A DNA stretch of 64,000 bases from Rutidosis leptorrhynchoides (lineage: Eukaryota > Streptophyta > Magnoliopsida > Asterales > Asteraceae), in contig NC_092339.1 of the NCBI RefSeq assembly GCF_046630445.1, positions 59,356,501 to 59,420,500 of the forward strand, read 5' to 3'. Each line of letters starts with the position of its first letter. The stretch's first letter is position 1. The notes beneath the pieces were generated by a model. That model saw nothing but the letters and a program-made list of their open reading frames with translations, was not told the origin of the DNA and searched no databases. This document shows, piece after piece, positions 47,495 through 58,030 of the stretch. Made by a program: the position numbers and the translations under genes.

Positions 47495-49674
47495 TCAGCC
47501 TGGATATGGGTTCCAGTTCATCTCGTCAGGTGGATTCCATTGTTGGTTATAGGTGTTTTGATAGGCTTGGTTATAGTCATACCGGTTAAAGGGTGGTCGG
47601 ATATCGGGGCTATGTGGCGGAAAATGAGCAGGTCGAGTAGGTACGTAATTATTTGGTACCTGATATGATAGCTGGCTCATGATTTGGTGCTGATGAACTA
47701 ACCAGCTATCGTGTTGGCGTCGCCTATAATCCTCGTATACTCGCTCGGAGTTCCACTGCTCATACATACTATGTCTGGCCGCGTTCGTCATTGCTTCCTC
47801 ATCTATACGAACGTGGACGTCAAGAATAGCATCTCGAAAGACATCCCTAATGTCTTCCGCCTCCTCCATTCCCTCGTCTGAGCCTCTCTCTACCTGAGGA
47901 TGAGATCCCTCATAGGGTACTGCCTGGTTACGTCTACTTTTCAATACCTTAGCACCCACATAAACTTTCAATCCTAAGGGCTCAACCTGTTCTCTACAAA
48001 GCTGTAATGGACCCCCTTGGTTCCTATCAACACCTAAATACTCTCCAATGAGAGTAACAAAAATACCTCCTCCTATTATACTCCCGTCATGCATTCCCTC
48101 TACCATTTTAGATAAATAAAAAGCAACACAGTAAGGGATATTGACAAAGCTTCTAGGATCCCGAATACACTTTAGGTAGAATAAATCATGTAAGGTAATT
48201 TTTTCTTTATTATGACCTCTCTGTGTAATCGAGTTAGCCAAAAATCTATGAATAATACGAAACTCGGCTCTGTCAATATGTGTATAGGAGTGTCCTCCTG
48301 CTCGTGTAAAAACATCAAAATGTGACATACGCCTCCAAATGGCGTCAGCGTCAAAGTTACTATCTACCCTTTCACCATAATGAATCAAATTTGTACAATC
48401 GGGTAATAGCAACTCACCAGGAGTATATATCTGTAAGGCCCTGGCCATGTCCAGCATGGACATTCTGTACATCCTACCGCCAAGGATAAACCTAAGAAAT
48501 CTTCTATCATCTATTCTAACTATATTTGTATCAAGTGATACAGTACTCATCAACTCAACACACCATTCCTTATATACAGGTCTACGAATGGTGAAAAGAC
48601 GTTCCCAATCTGTAAAAGAAGAACTGCCATACCTTTGAACTAAAAGCTGTCTAACACGGTCAGCTAGATGGACCGTTTCCAAAGGGGCCCAATCGATTAC
48701 CCTTGGCACCTCTAGATTTTTTGTTACCAATTTGAATTTGTTCCTTTGATATGTCTCGTAATCTCTCCATCTCCTATCAAATCTCAGATTAGGATGCAGA
48801 GTGTGCTCAGGAATCGTTGGGAATTCTACTGGCGGCCTCATTGGGAATACTATGAATTCATCAACAAACTGTACCGGATCATAATAAGGTATGTGCTGAT
48901 CAGGCTGTTGTTGTGGTTCTTGTTCGTGTTGCATTTCTGGTTCTTGTTCTGGTGCTGGTGCTGGTCGTCTAGATGATGATGCTCCTGAACCTCCAGTATC
49001 GACTTTCTGCAAAACACATTAAACACAAAATTTGTGCATCCAAATATGCATTAGTGTTAGCAAAATAACAACTTAAAACAATCACTATAACATGTTAAAT
49101 CAAAATTAAACTTATACACATTTTCACAATTTTTCACAATTCTACACTTTTCAAATAAGCACATATGAAAATGTATACAAAATTCATAAGTATTTAACTC
49201 AAATAACATGTCAAAATAGTCATTACTAATAATTAAACAAGTCTCAAATGGCAATTACATCAAATTAATCAAGTTCATGAATTTTGGACTTAAAAAGTTC
49301 ACTTTAATCTCCAAAAATCATGTTTAGAATCAATGTTTGGATCATTTAACAATCTAAACATGTTACACTACTCAATTTAGCAATAATTCATGACAAAAAT
49401 CGGTCATAAACTGTTTATATCAAATAGCCCCAAATTGCTCAAGAACACAAACCCTAGATTTCTAAAAATTTTGAAGTTTTTGGCTTCAAATCATGTTAAA
49501 TAGCATCAATCTAGGTTATACATGCATAAAATACTAACAATTTAACACTAATTACACTAGAAATTAACAAAATTGGATTAGGTAAAAAATTGGTAATTAT
49601 CACAAAAACTAGGAATTTATAGAGTTTAGGGGTGTAATTTTTACCATTTTGCTGAAGAATGAGAATCTAGGCAT
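47495..49674 (-). CDS. env-position protein of Athila, intact (two exons)
   Basis: Exon 1 49645-49674 (ATG, ten codons, donor AAAATG/GTAAAA); intron 49007-49644; exon 2 47495-49006 after TTTTGCAG. Joined product about 513 residues, without internal stops. Same blocks as the plus copy: Pro/Gln/Glu-rich acidic N-terminus, WERLFTIRRPVYKEW, FLRFILGGRMYRMSML, CIRDPRSFVNIPYCVAFYL, an Arg/Glu-rich region (residues ~385-440) and a Tyr/Asn/Pro-rich C-terminus. It resembles the long-annotated Athila ORF1-type protein; function unknown. No hydrophobic signal or membrane helix is visible. The upstream CA-rich leader, TATA-like run and palindrome pair suggest its own transcript. Whether it is expressed cannot be told from sequence. 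Confidence 0.75.
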
Positions 49675-49813
49675 GATTAGAGCAAGAAAAATGACGAATT
49701 ACGGTGGAAAAATGACGAAATTTGGTGAAGATTTGAGGTATTTTTCGTGTATGTGTGTGTGAAGTGGTAAAGAACACATCTCGCTGGCTGTTTTGAGTCT
49801 GGCCAGATTTTTG

Positions 49814-49865
49814 CCTCCATGCGATCGCATGGAGGTATAGGGAGAATCCCATGCGATCGCATGGG
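49814..49865. repeat. palindrome pair before inverted env-position gene
   Basis: Counterparts of 31972-32023, same arms CCTCC/GGAGG and CCC/GGG. Confidence 0.85.
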
Positions 49866-50845
49866 TGCCCGGCTACAGTGATTTCAACTTTTTTTTTTAT
49901 ATCTTATACTAATTAAAACAATTAAGTAATTAATTTTAAAATTTTGTTTCCCTTGTTATTTAGGACGAGGTCGTTTCGGATCGATATCCTAGTCCGTCCT
50001 TTGACAAAATTTTAAAATTTGTCTTTTTGTAGCGATTGTTTTAAAAGCTCAGATTTTTAGGGGTTTTTTTTAATGTTTTTGGCATACTTTAATTCAATAA
50101 GATTAAAAATAATGATAATAAAATTCTCGTCCCTCCCTCGGGTAAAGCAATTTCGGTTCAATGACCTAGTCTTCAACTTACGACGAATTTTAAAAATCAT
50201 ATTTTTAACTTAATGAGATAAAGTAAATTTTTATTTTTAAATTCACACCAAACTTAAAATAAAAATACATAAAATTCAAAATTAATATTAAAAATTCACA
50301 CCAAACTTAAAATTTGAAATGCATAAAATTAAAAATTCTTATTTAAAAAATTAAAAATTCACACCAAACTTAATTTAAAAATTCATATTATAAAATCACA
50401 CCAAACTTATATTATATTTTTTAAATATTTACAATTTTAAATATATTGTTTTTACAAAGTTTACAATATTAATTTAAGATTTATATATTAATTTTAAAAA
50501 CATGGTAAAAATAAAATTAAAAATCTTTTTGGCTTTTTATCCCACTTTAATCAATCAAATATTATCAAAAATATACGCCCCTCTTTTCGGTAAAGTAATT
50601 TCGGTTCCATGACCTAATTTAACTCATGACGAATTTTTGAAATATTTTGTGTTGATTGATTAAAGACATTTATACCTTAAGAATAAACGTTAAATTTCGC
50701 AGTGATGTAATAAATTTTTGAATGATATCAATAATTTCGGTCGCCAAACCTAATTTTATTTAATACCAATTTAATACTTTATAGCAAACAAATTAGCGTT
50801 TATTATCAAAAGGTTAAAAATAAAAATAAATAAAAAACTGTACAG
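49866..50845. repeat. spacer with repeated modules (inverted copy)
   Basis: Counterpart of 30995-31929, including the TCACACCAAACTT repeats (complement of AAGTTTGGTGTGA). No gene. Confidence 0.6.
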
Positions 50846-50867
50846 ACTTACCTGTGAGATAGTATTC

Positions 50868-51284
50868 TTAGTTATATGATCTATCCCATTCATAAGATAG
50901 TCGGTTTAATTGGTTTTCCATGGCTACATAGGCGTAACCTCGAGTATTCATTGTTTTTTCTTCTAAACATATGAACGGTCCGTCTCTGCATAAAGTAACA
51001 AATTCGGTATTTGAATAGGTTTGATTATTTGAACATTTACCTCCATGTGACCATTTTCCGCATTTGTGACATCTTTCTAGGTGTCGTGTTCTTCTTTTCG
51101 CTGCGGATTTTGATTTTCCTTTACCAAATTGTAACTTATTATCTTCGCATCTGGATTCTTTTCTTACTCCGTCCAATCTTTCTCTGATTACTGATACTAT
51201 TTCACTCGGAAGTGTGTCATTATTACGTTTAGTGATCAAAGCGTGTAGCATTAGACCATGGTTTAGTTCACAGGCAGTCTTCAT
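50868..51284 (-). CDS. 138-aa zinc-knuckle-like accessory protein, second copy
   Basis: ATG at 51284, 138 codons. Residues Cys72, Cys75, His80, Cys84 and the basic patch KSKSAAKRR are kept; the differences from the plus copy lie outside them, apart from Ala66Thr at the edge of the basic patch. Flanking splice-like signals (complement of TTTTTTAG before the ATG and CACAG/GTAAGT after the stop) are also kept. Family unknown. The gene is open in both copies while pol carries stops in both, which fits recent activity or weak selection; the similarity of the copies limits that inference. Confidence 0.65.
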   Translation of the reverse strand: MKTACELNHGLMLHALITKRNNDTLPSEIVSVIRERLDGVRKESRCEDNKLQFGKGKSKSAAKRRTRHLERCHKCGKWSHGGKCSNNQTYSNTEFVTLCRDGPFICLEEKTMNTRGYAYVAMENQLNRLSYEWDRSYN

Positions 51285-51455
51285 TTCGTAAACACCTAAA
51301 AAAATAAAAATTCAGAATGGGGGGAGAAGACTAGTTCTTTAGGGTCTGCTAGGGAAAGACCGTTCGGGTTCCATTTTCGAGAACTACATGAAAATAGACA
51401 ATCTAACTCTAACAGAAATACATATTATCCTTTAAAGACTTGATTCTCCCCACAC

Positions 51456-54009
51456 TTAGTTAGCTGTGGTATCGAAATTGTGATTAACTTCATTGTCGAA
51501 TTCCATCGGACTATCTATGTAGTGTTTAACTCTGTGACCATTAACTTTAAATTCAATCCCATTTGAATTTATTAATTCTATCGTTCCGTATGGGAAAACT
51601 CTTTTGACTATGAATGGTTCAGACCATCTTGATTTCAATTTTCCAGAAAATATCTTGAATCGTGAATTGAAAAGAAGAACTCTGTCTCCTTCTTTAAATT
51701 CTTTTAAACTTCTAATTCTTTTATCATGCCATTTCTTCGTTCTTTCTTTATAGATTAATGAATTTTCGTATGCTTCATGTCTTAACTCTTCTAATTCATT
51801 TAGTTGACTTAATCGTAGACGTCCAGCTTCATGTATATCAAGATTACATGTCTTCAAAGCCTAAAATGCTTTGTGTTCAATTTCTACTGGAAGATGACAT
51901 GCTTTTCCATAAACAAGTTTAAAATGTGTGGTTCCAATTGGAGTTTTGTAGGCTGTTCTAAAAGCCCAGAGTGCATCCTCCAATTTAATGGACCATTCCT
52001 TCGGATTTGATCCTACGGTTTTCTCTAGAATACGTTTTAAAGTTCGGTTGGTATTTTCAACTTGTCCACTTGTTTGTGGATGATATGCGGTGGAGATTTT
52101 ATGAGTTACTCCATATCTTTTAAGAACTTTCTCAAGTTGATTATTACAGAAATGAGTACCCCGATCACTTATTAAAGCTTTCAGTGTTCCAAACCTTGAA
52201 AAAAGATGTTTTAAAAAGTTGACTACAACTCGTGCATCGTTAGTTGGGAGAGCTTGTGCTTCCGCCCATTTAGATACATAATCAATGGCAACGAGAATAT
52301 AGAGATTATTATGAGATTTTGGAAAATGTCCCATAAAGTCAATACCCCAAATGTCAAATACTTCACATACTTGTATGACATTTTGTGGCATTTCATCACG
52401 TTGACTTATTTTTCCGGCCCTTTGACATGCATCACAGGATTTGCAAAGAAGGTGTGCGTCTTTGTAAATTGTGGGCCAATAGAATCCAGCTTCATAAACT
52501 TTTCTTGCTGTTAGTTGAGGCCCATAATGCCCTCCTGTTGGTCCTGTGTGACAATGGTTTAAAATTTTACTAGCTTCATCTCTGAATACACATCGGCGTA
52601 TTATTCCATCTGAACAACTTTTAAACAGATGTGGATCTTCCCAAAAATAGTGTTTTATATCACTGAAGAATTTCTTTCGTTTTTGGTACGATAATCCTTT
52701 TTCAAGGAATCCACATACTAAATAATTTGCATAGTCTGCAAACCATGGAATTTCATTATAATCTATCTTCAATAGATATTCATCAGGAAAGTTGTCTTGT
52801 ATGGCCGATTCATTTAGAACTTCTAATTCGGGATTTTCAAGACGAGAAAGATGATCAGCGGCGAGATTTTCTGCTCCTCTTTTATCTCGGATTTCAATAT
52901 CAAACTCTTGTAAGAGTAAGATCCAACGGATTAATCTTGGTTTAGCATCTTGTTTCGAAAATAGGTATCTAAGAGCAGAATGGTCGGTATAGACCACAGT
53001 TTTTGCTAGAACGAGATATGAACGAAATTTGTCAAAAGCAAAGACAATAGCAAGGAGTTCTTTTTCAGTAGTTGTGTAATTTGTTTGTGCTCATTGTAAC
53101 GTCTTACTAGCATAATATATAGGTTGAAATCGTTTTTCAATCATTTGTCCTAAAACGGCTCCCATTGCAAAATCACTTGCATCGCACATTAGTTCAAATG
53201 GTAGATTCCAATTTGGTGTTATCATGATCGGCGCATTAGTGAGTTTCTCTTTAAGAATATTAAAAGATTTGATACATTCATCTGAAAATATGAATGGAGC
53301 ATCCTTTTCTAGGAGTTTATTCATAGGAGTGGCAATTTTAGAAAAATCTTTTATGAAACGTCGGTAAAAACCGGCATGCCCTAGAAAACTCCTAACTCCT
53401 CTAACATTGGTGGGATGTGGAAGTTTAGCAATTACATCTACTTTAGCTCTATCCACTTCAATTCCTTCCTTCGAAATTTTATGACCAAGAACGATGCCTC
53501 CTTTAACCATGAAATGGCATTTCTCCCAATTAAGTACTAGATTTGATTGTTCGCATCTAATAAGCATTCGTTCCAGATTAACTAGACATGATTCAAATGT
53601 ATCACCGAAGACTGAAAAGTCATCCATGAAAACTTCCATGCATTCTTCTATCATGTCGTGAAAAATCGCCATCATGCACCTTTGAAAGGTTGCAGGGGCG
53701 TTGCAAAGTCCAAATGGCATGCGTTTGTAAGCAAAAGTACCATAAGGGCACGTGAATGTGGTTTTCTCTTGATCTTCGGGTGCTATTGGAATTTGAAAAT
53801 ATCCGGAAAATCCATCTAGAAAACAATAGTAACTATTTCCGGCTAGCCTTTTCAACATTTGATCAATGAAAGGTAAGGGAAAGTGATCTTTTCTGGTGGC
53901 GTCATTTAATTTTCTATAATCAATACATACACGCCATCCTGTTACAGTCCTAGTAGGAATAAGCTCATTTTTTTCATTTGTAATGACAGTCATGCCACCC
54001 TTCTTAGGT
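51456..54009 (-). pseudogene. truncated pol (RT, RNase H, integrase) of inverted copy
   Basis: One frame from the deletion joint at 54009 to TAA at 51456, with only two stops: TGA at 53088-53090 (after YYASKTLQ) and TAG at 51858-51860 (Trp of the K-A-F-W-A-L-K word). It starts within RT at PKKGGMTVI, so the N-terminal fingers are lost. FMDDFSVFG, the RNase H acidic residues ([25 protein letters not shown]) and the full integrase triad are present: [28 protein letters not shown]. So this copy keeps the catalytic Glu that the plus copy lost. The missing 5' part and two stops make it inactive. Confidence 0.92.
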
Positions 54010-54020
54010 CAGCGGCACCA
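54010..54020 (-). other. partial primer-binding site at deletion joint
   Basis: Element-sense TGGTGCCGCTG (one change from TGGCGCCGCTG) is joined directly to ACCTAAGAAGGG of RT. Confidence 0.8.
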
Positions 54021-54028
54021 AAAATACT

Positions 54029-56175
54029 TGATGTTAAAGCTAAGGGGTATAAAATACTATTAAATTTTACAAGGAAATACTATTAAATACGATACAATTT
54101 TACACAAGATATTTATTTATTTATTGAATGGATATACTTAAACCTTGCTACAACACTTATAGGCAGTGTACCTAATCGTACAGTAGTGTAGTTTTTAGTA
54201 AGTCCGGTTCGTTCCACAGGGAATCTTTTTCACAAAGCTTAACGCTATATTAGTTTAAATTTATAAAAATACAAATATATATAATATTATTATTATAAAG
54301 GGGGTTTTTACCGTTTAATGACCGGTTTGTCGATTTTAAAAACTTTAGTTGCAGTTAAAACAAAATGTAAAATATTAAATAAATAAAAGACTTAATTTAA
54401 AGCGTAAAGTAAATAACGATAATGAAATTGCGAATAATAAAAGTGCGATAAAATAAACTTGCGATAATTAAAAAGTACGATAATTAAAAGTGCAATTAAA
54501 TACAATAACAATAAATAAAAATGCGATAATTAGAAGTGCAATTAAATATAAAATAAAGGAAATTAAATATGAAATAAAAGAATTATGCTTATTTAAACTT
54601 CCGTAATCATGATGTTTGACGTGTTGATTTTAGTTTGATACAATTTTACACAAGATATTTATTTATTTATTGAATGGATATACTTAAACCTTGCTACAAC
54701 ACTTATAGGCAGTGTACCTAATCGTACAGTAGTGTAGTTTTTAGTAAGTCCGGTTCGTTCCACATGGAATCTTTTTCACAAAGCTTAACGCTATATTAGT
54801 TTAAATTTATAAAAATACAAATATATATATAATATTATTATTATAAAGGGGGTTTTTACCTTTTAATGACCGGTTTGTCGATTTTAAAAACTTTAGTTGC
54901 AGTTAAAACAAAATGTAAAATATTAAATAAATAAAAGACTTAATTTAAAGCGTAAAGTAAATAATGATAATGAAATTGCGAATAATAAAAGTGCGATAAA
55001 ATAAACTTGCGATAATTAAAAAGTACGATAATTAAAAGTGCAATTAAATACAATAACAATAAAAAAAAATGCGATAATTAGAAGTGCAATTAAATATAAA
55101 ATAAAGGAAATTAAATATGAAATAAAAGAATTATGCTTATTTAAACTTCCGTAATCATGATGTTTGACGTGTTGATTTTAGTTTTATGCCCATGGGTTAA
55201 TTGTCCTTTGTCCTGGATTATTTAATATGTCCGTCTGGTTTTTGGCCATAACAGTCCATCAGTCATAAATATAAAGTGCGAGTGTCCTCGTCAAATTATC
55301 CTTATATCCGAAGTTTAAATATTCCAACTAATTGGGGACGTAAACTGTAACAAGATTTTAATACTTTGTTTAATAATTACACCAGGATGTTGACTGAGTG
55401 TAACCCAAGGTTTTAATACTTTGTTATTAATTATGCCAAGTGTCCTTGTACATAATTTCACCCCTGTTTTAATAATTCTAGTGGCTATTAATCCATTCCT
55501 GTGTCCGGTTAAATGAACGATTATTCGTACATATAAATACCCCGCCCATCGTGTCCGATCGAGTGTATATGGTTATTTATAGGTACGTCCAATTGTAAAT
55601 CTTTATATTAAAATTAACAAACTATCATTTAGTTAAACAAATATAAAGCCCATTAATAGCCCATAGTCTAATTTCCACAAGTGTCGTTCTTTTGTCCAAA
55701 TCCCAATTATGGTACAAAGCCCAATTACCCAATTTTAATATTTTTAGCCCAACATCATGATTACTTCGGATTAAATAAGCATAATAATAACTTAGCTACG
55801 AGACATTAAATTAAAAAGGTTGAACATAACTTACAATGATTAAAAATAGCGTAGCGTTACACGGACAGAATTTCGACTTACACCCTTACAACATTCGCTA
55901 ACATACCCTTATTATTAGGATTTAAAATTAAAATTAAAATTAAAATATAAATATAAATATATACGTTTACATATAGATAGAGAGATTGATGGATGGATTT
56001 TACGTTCACCAAACTGCGAATTTATAGGCCTGTGAACTGAAAAAGGAGCTCATGCGATCGCATGAGCTTTGCTCTTCAAGGCCATGCGATCGCATGGCCA
56101 GCTGGGGAGGCTCACATTTGGTTGTTTTCTTCTGTCGACAGTTTTATAATATAATATAATATATATATTAATTTT
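54029..56175 (-). repeat. right LTR of inverted Athila copy with internal duplication
   Basis: CA terminus at 54029. A 546-bp stretch is tandemly duplicated (54091-54636 and 54637-55182). The LTR then runs on to an AT-rich near-palindrome around 56150-56205, where orientation flips; its TG terminus is missing. Confidence 0.9.
54091..55182. repeat. tandem duplication of 546-bp LTR segment
   Basis: GATACAATTTTACACAAG starts both copies; the joint reads GATTTTAGTTT/GATACAATTT. The copies differ at a few sites (GGGAATC versus TGGAATC; AATAACG versus AATAATG). Confidence 0.92.
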
Positions 56176-56279
56176 AAGAATTAATTATATATTATATTAT
56201 ATTATAAAACCGTCGGCAGAAGAAAACAACCAAATGTGAGCCTCCCCAGCTGGCCATGCGATCGCATGGCCTTGAAGAG
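56072..56279. repeat. ~208-bp near-perfect palindrome at inversion joint
   Basis: CTCTTCAAGG at the left mirrors CCTTGAAGAG at the right; between them GGCCATGCGATCGCATGGCC, CAGCTGGGGAGGCTCACATT and TTTATAATATAATATAATAT are mirrored around 56175. It contains a 56-bp AT-rich core that is already self-complementary within a single LTR. Confidence 0.9.
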
Positions 56280-56434
56280 TATTTTATACCTCTTAGCTTT
56301 AGTACTTCCTTGTAAAATTTAAGAATTATTTATAGGCCTTGAAGAGTATTTTAAGAATTAATTATATGTATCGTATTTAATAGTATTTCCTTGTAAAATT
56401 TAATAGTATTTTATACCTCTTAGCTTTAACATCA
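56176..56434 (+). repeat. scrambled terminal LTR tail of the complex
   Basis: After the palindrome, snippets of the LTR (CCTTGAAGAGTATTTTA twice, ATACCTCTTAGCTTTA twice, GTACTTCCTTGTAAAATTTA) are joined out of order. The end is the true terminus TTAGCTTTAACATCA. About 1.6 kb of normal LTR sequence is absent here. Confidence 0.8.
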
Positions 56435-57113
56435 GTAGCCTAAGAATTAGTAAACCGATCTACTAATTGACGCGAATCCTAAAGATAGATCTATTGGGCC
56501 TAACGAACCCCATCCAAAGTACCGGATGCTTTAGTACTTCGATGTTGTTTTTATCATGTCCGAAGGATTTCCCGGAATGATAGGGGATATTCTTATATGC
56601 ATCTTGTTAATGTCGGTTACCATGTGTTCAATCCATATGAATGATTTTTGTCTCTATGCATGGGACGTATATTTATGAGAACTGGAAATGAAATTCTTGT
56701 GGTCTATTAAAATGATGAAAATGAATGATTATGATAAACTAATGAACTCACCAACCTTTTAGTTGACACTTTAAAGCATGTTTATTCTCAGGTACGAAAG
56801 AAATCTTCCGCTGTGCATTTGCACATTTTATAGATATTACTTGGAGTCATTCATGAAATATTTCAAAAGACGTTGCATTCGAGTCATCGAGTTCATCAAG
56901 ATTATTACTAAGTCAATTATAGTTGGATATATTATGAAATGGTATGCATGCCGACAACTTTCGATGTAATGAAAGTTTGTCTTTTAAAAACGAATGTAAT
57001 GTTTGTAAAATTGTATCATATAGAGGTCAAGTACCTCGAGATGTAACCAACTATTGTGAATCGTTTGTAATTGATATGGACTTCGTCCGGATGGATTAGG
57101 ACGGGTCTCTATA
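56435..57113 (+). repeat. 5' LTR of element B, remaining part (with right GTAGC duplication)
   Basis: 56435-56439 is the second GTAGC. The rest matches 63570-64000 and the reverse of 4390-5060. It ends GGGTCTCTATA where CA is expected, one transition from the canonical terminus. Confidence 0.9.
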
Positions 57114-57115
57114 GT

Positions 57116-57127
57116 TGGTATCAGAGC
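57116..57127 (+). other. primer-binding site of B (tRNA-iMet)
   Basis: TGGTATCAGAGC, two bases after the LTR end. Confidence 0.9.
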
Positions 57128-57521
57128 GTTGGTCTTAGCGAACCAGGTCTTGCATTAGTGTGTCTAACTGATAGTCGTTAGGATGCATTAGTGAGTCTGG
57201 ACTTCGACCGTGTCTGCATATCAAAAGTTTTGCTTATCATTTCTAGTCGGAAATCACTTGCTTATCATCCTTAGTCTAGACACAGCTTATTGCATTGATT
57301 GCATGATTAGTGTATAGACAAAATTTATATCTTAGCATATCTGCTAATTCATATCTTAGCGTATCTGTTATTGTAAACTTTGCCTGACATTTTCTGTAGA
57401 TTCCTCCGTAACTTATGGCATTTTAGTATTATATATGCATATGTAAATTATGTATTACAGGGTACTAATCTACATCCTATAATCTATTTCCTATCGAAAA
57501 TCCTTCATCTGATCGTACGAG

Positions 57522-58030
57522 ATGAATCCCTCAACCAGTTCGAATTTTTTGAATTCCGACAACTATTCCGATATGAATATTCACCTGAGCTCCGAAAGCA
57601 GTGTCACCAGAATGTATCCGCCAATTCATTTGATGGGTTCATAGCCTACTTAATCATTGGAGACAAAAAGAAGGTGATCCTTTCCATCAACCAAATTCAC
57701 CTCTTGGCGAAGAACCTGAAGCACTTACCGGCGAATCTATCCGAAACACCATTTTCAGCCTCATTTCCAGAGTAGTTCGACACGATTATACTCTATCCAC
57801 AATTCTAAACCTTATTCATCCGCTCGTACCGACCGACAATCATCCCGGAATAATAGAAGAAGTTAGCAAACTTCGCACTCAAGTAAACAATTGAGAGAAT
57901 ATGGTGCAAAATTTACCAGCTTGAGCAACATCACCGGCACCAACAGTACCATCAATAAACAGCACCAGTACCATCAATAATCTATGCCTCAACATCTCAT
58001 TCTGTACCTCAAGTATAATCATCATTCTAC
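57522..58030 (+). pseudogene. gag-leader-like ORF remnant of element B
   Basis: ATG 57522 opens MNPSTSS then Asn/Asp/Ser-rich text, homologous to 4004-3454 in A. Stops and frame shifts follow; later pieces give ISRVVRHDY-type text and LIHPLVPTDNHPGIIEE in other frames. The 131-codon frame 57380-57775 is partly a shifted reading of it. No knuckle or capsid block. Non-functional. Confidence 0.5.

Larger units (their letters stand above)
43395..56175 (-). mobile_element. inverted, internally deleted Athila copy
   Basis: LTR 43395-45384, interior 45385-54028, LTR 54029 to about 56175, all minus. Relative to the plus copy it lacks the stretch from inside the PBS (23352) to within RT (27831), about 4.48 kb. 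That removes the leader, gag, protease and RT N-terminus. Its right LTR is cut at an AT-rich inverted repeat. The two accessory ORFs are open. Confidence 0.88.
21303..56434. mobile_element. 35.1 kb rearranged Athila-type retrotransposon complex
   Basis: Bounded by LTR termini TGATAATGC (21303) and TTTAACATCA (56434) and a perfect 5-bp duplication, so at least the outer ends derive from one integration. Inside: a plus-strand Athila element (21303-36833), two further direct copies of its 3' portion (36834-43288), a scrambled joint (43289-43394), an inverted deleted copy (43395-about 56175) and a plus-strand LTR tail. Athila assignment rests on the Asp-type PBS, the DLGAS protease, the [11 protein letters not shown] motif and the long 3' ORF. 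Confidence 0.9.

Noticed and set aside
47495-49674. True envelope glycoprotein
   Set aside because: No signal peptide, hydrophobic fusion segment or C-terminal membrane anchor visible; only the position is env-like.
21768-56272. CRISPR-like or phage-type repeats from the recurring ATGCGATCGCAT words
   Set aside because: Plant nuclear context, only pairs, no spacer array; handled as palindrome pairs instead.
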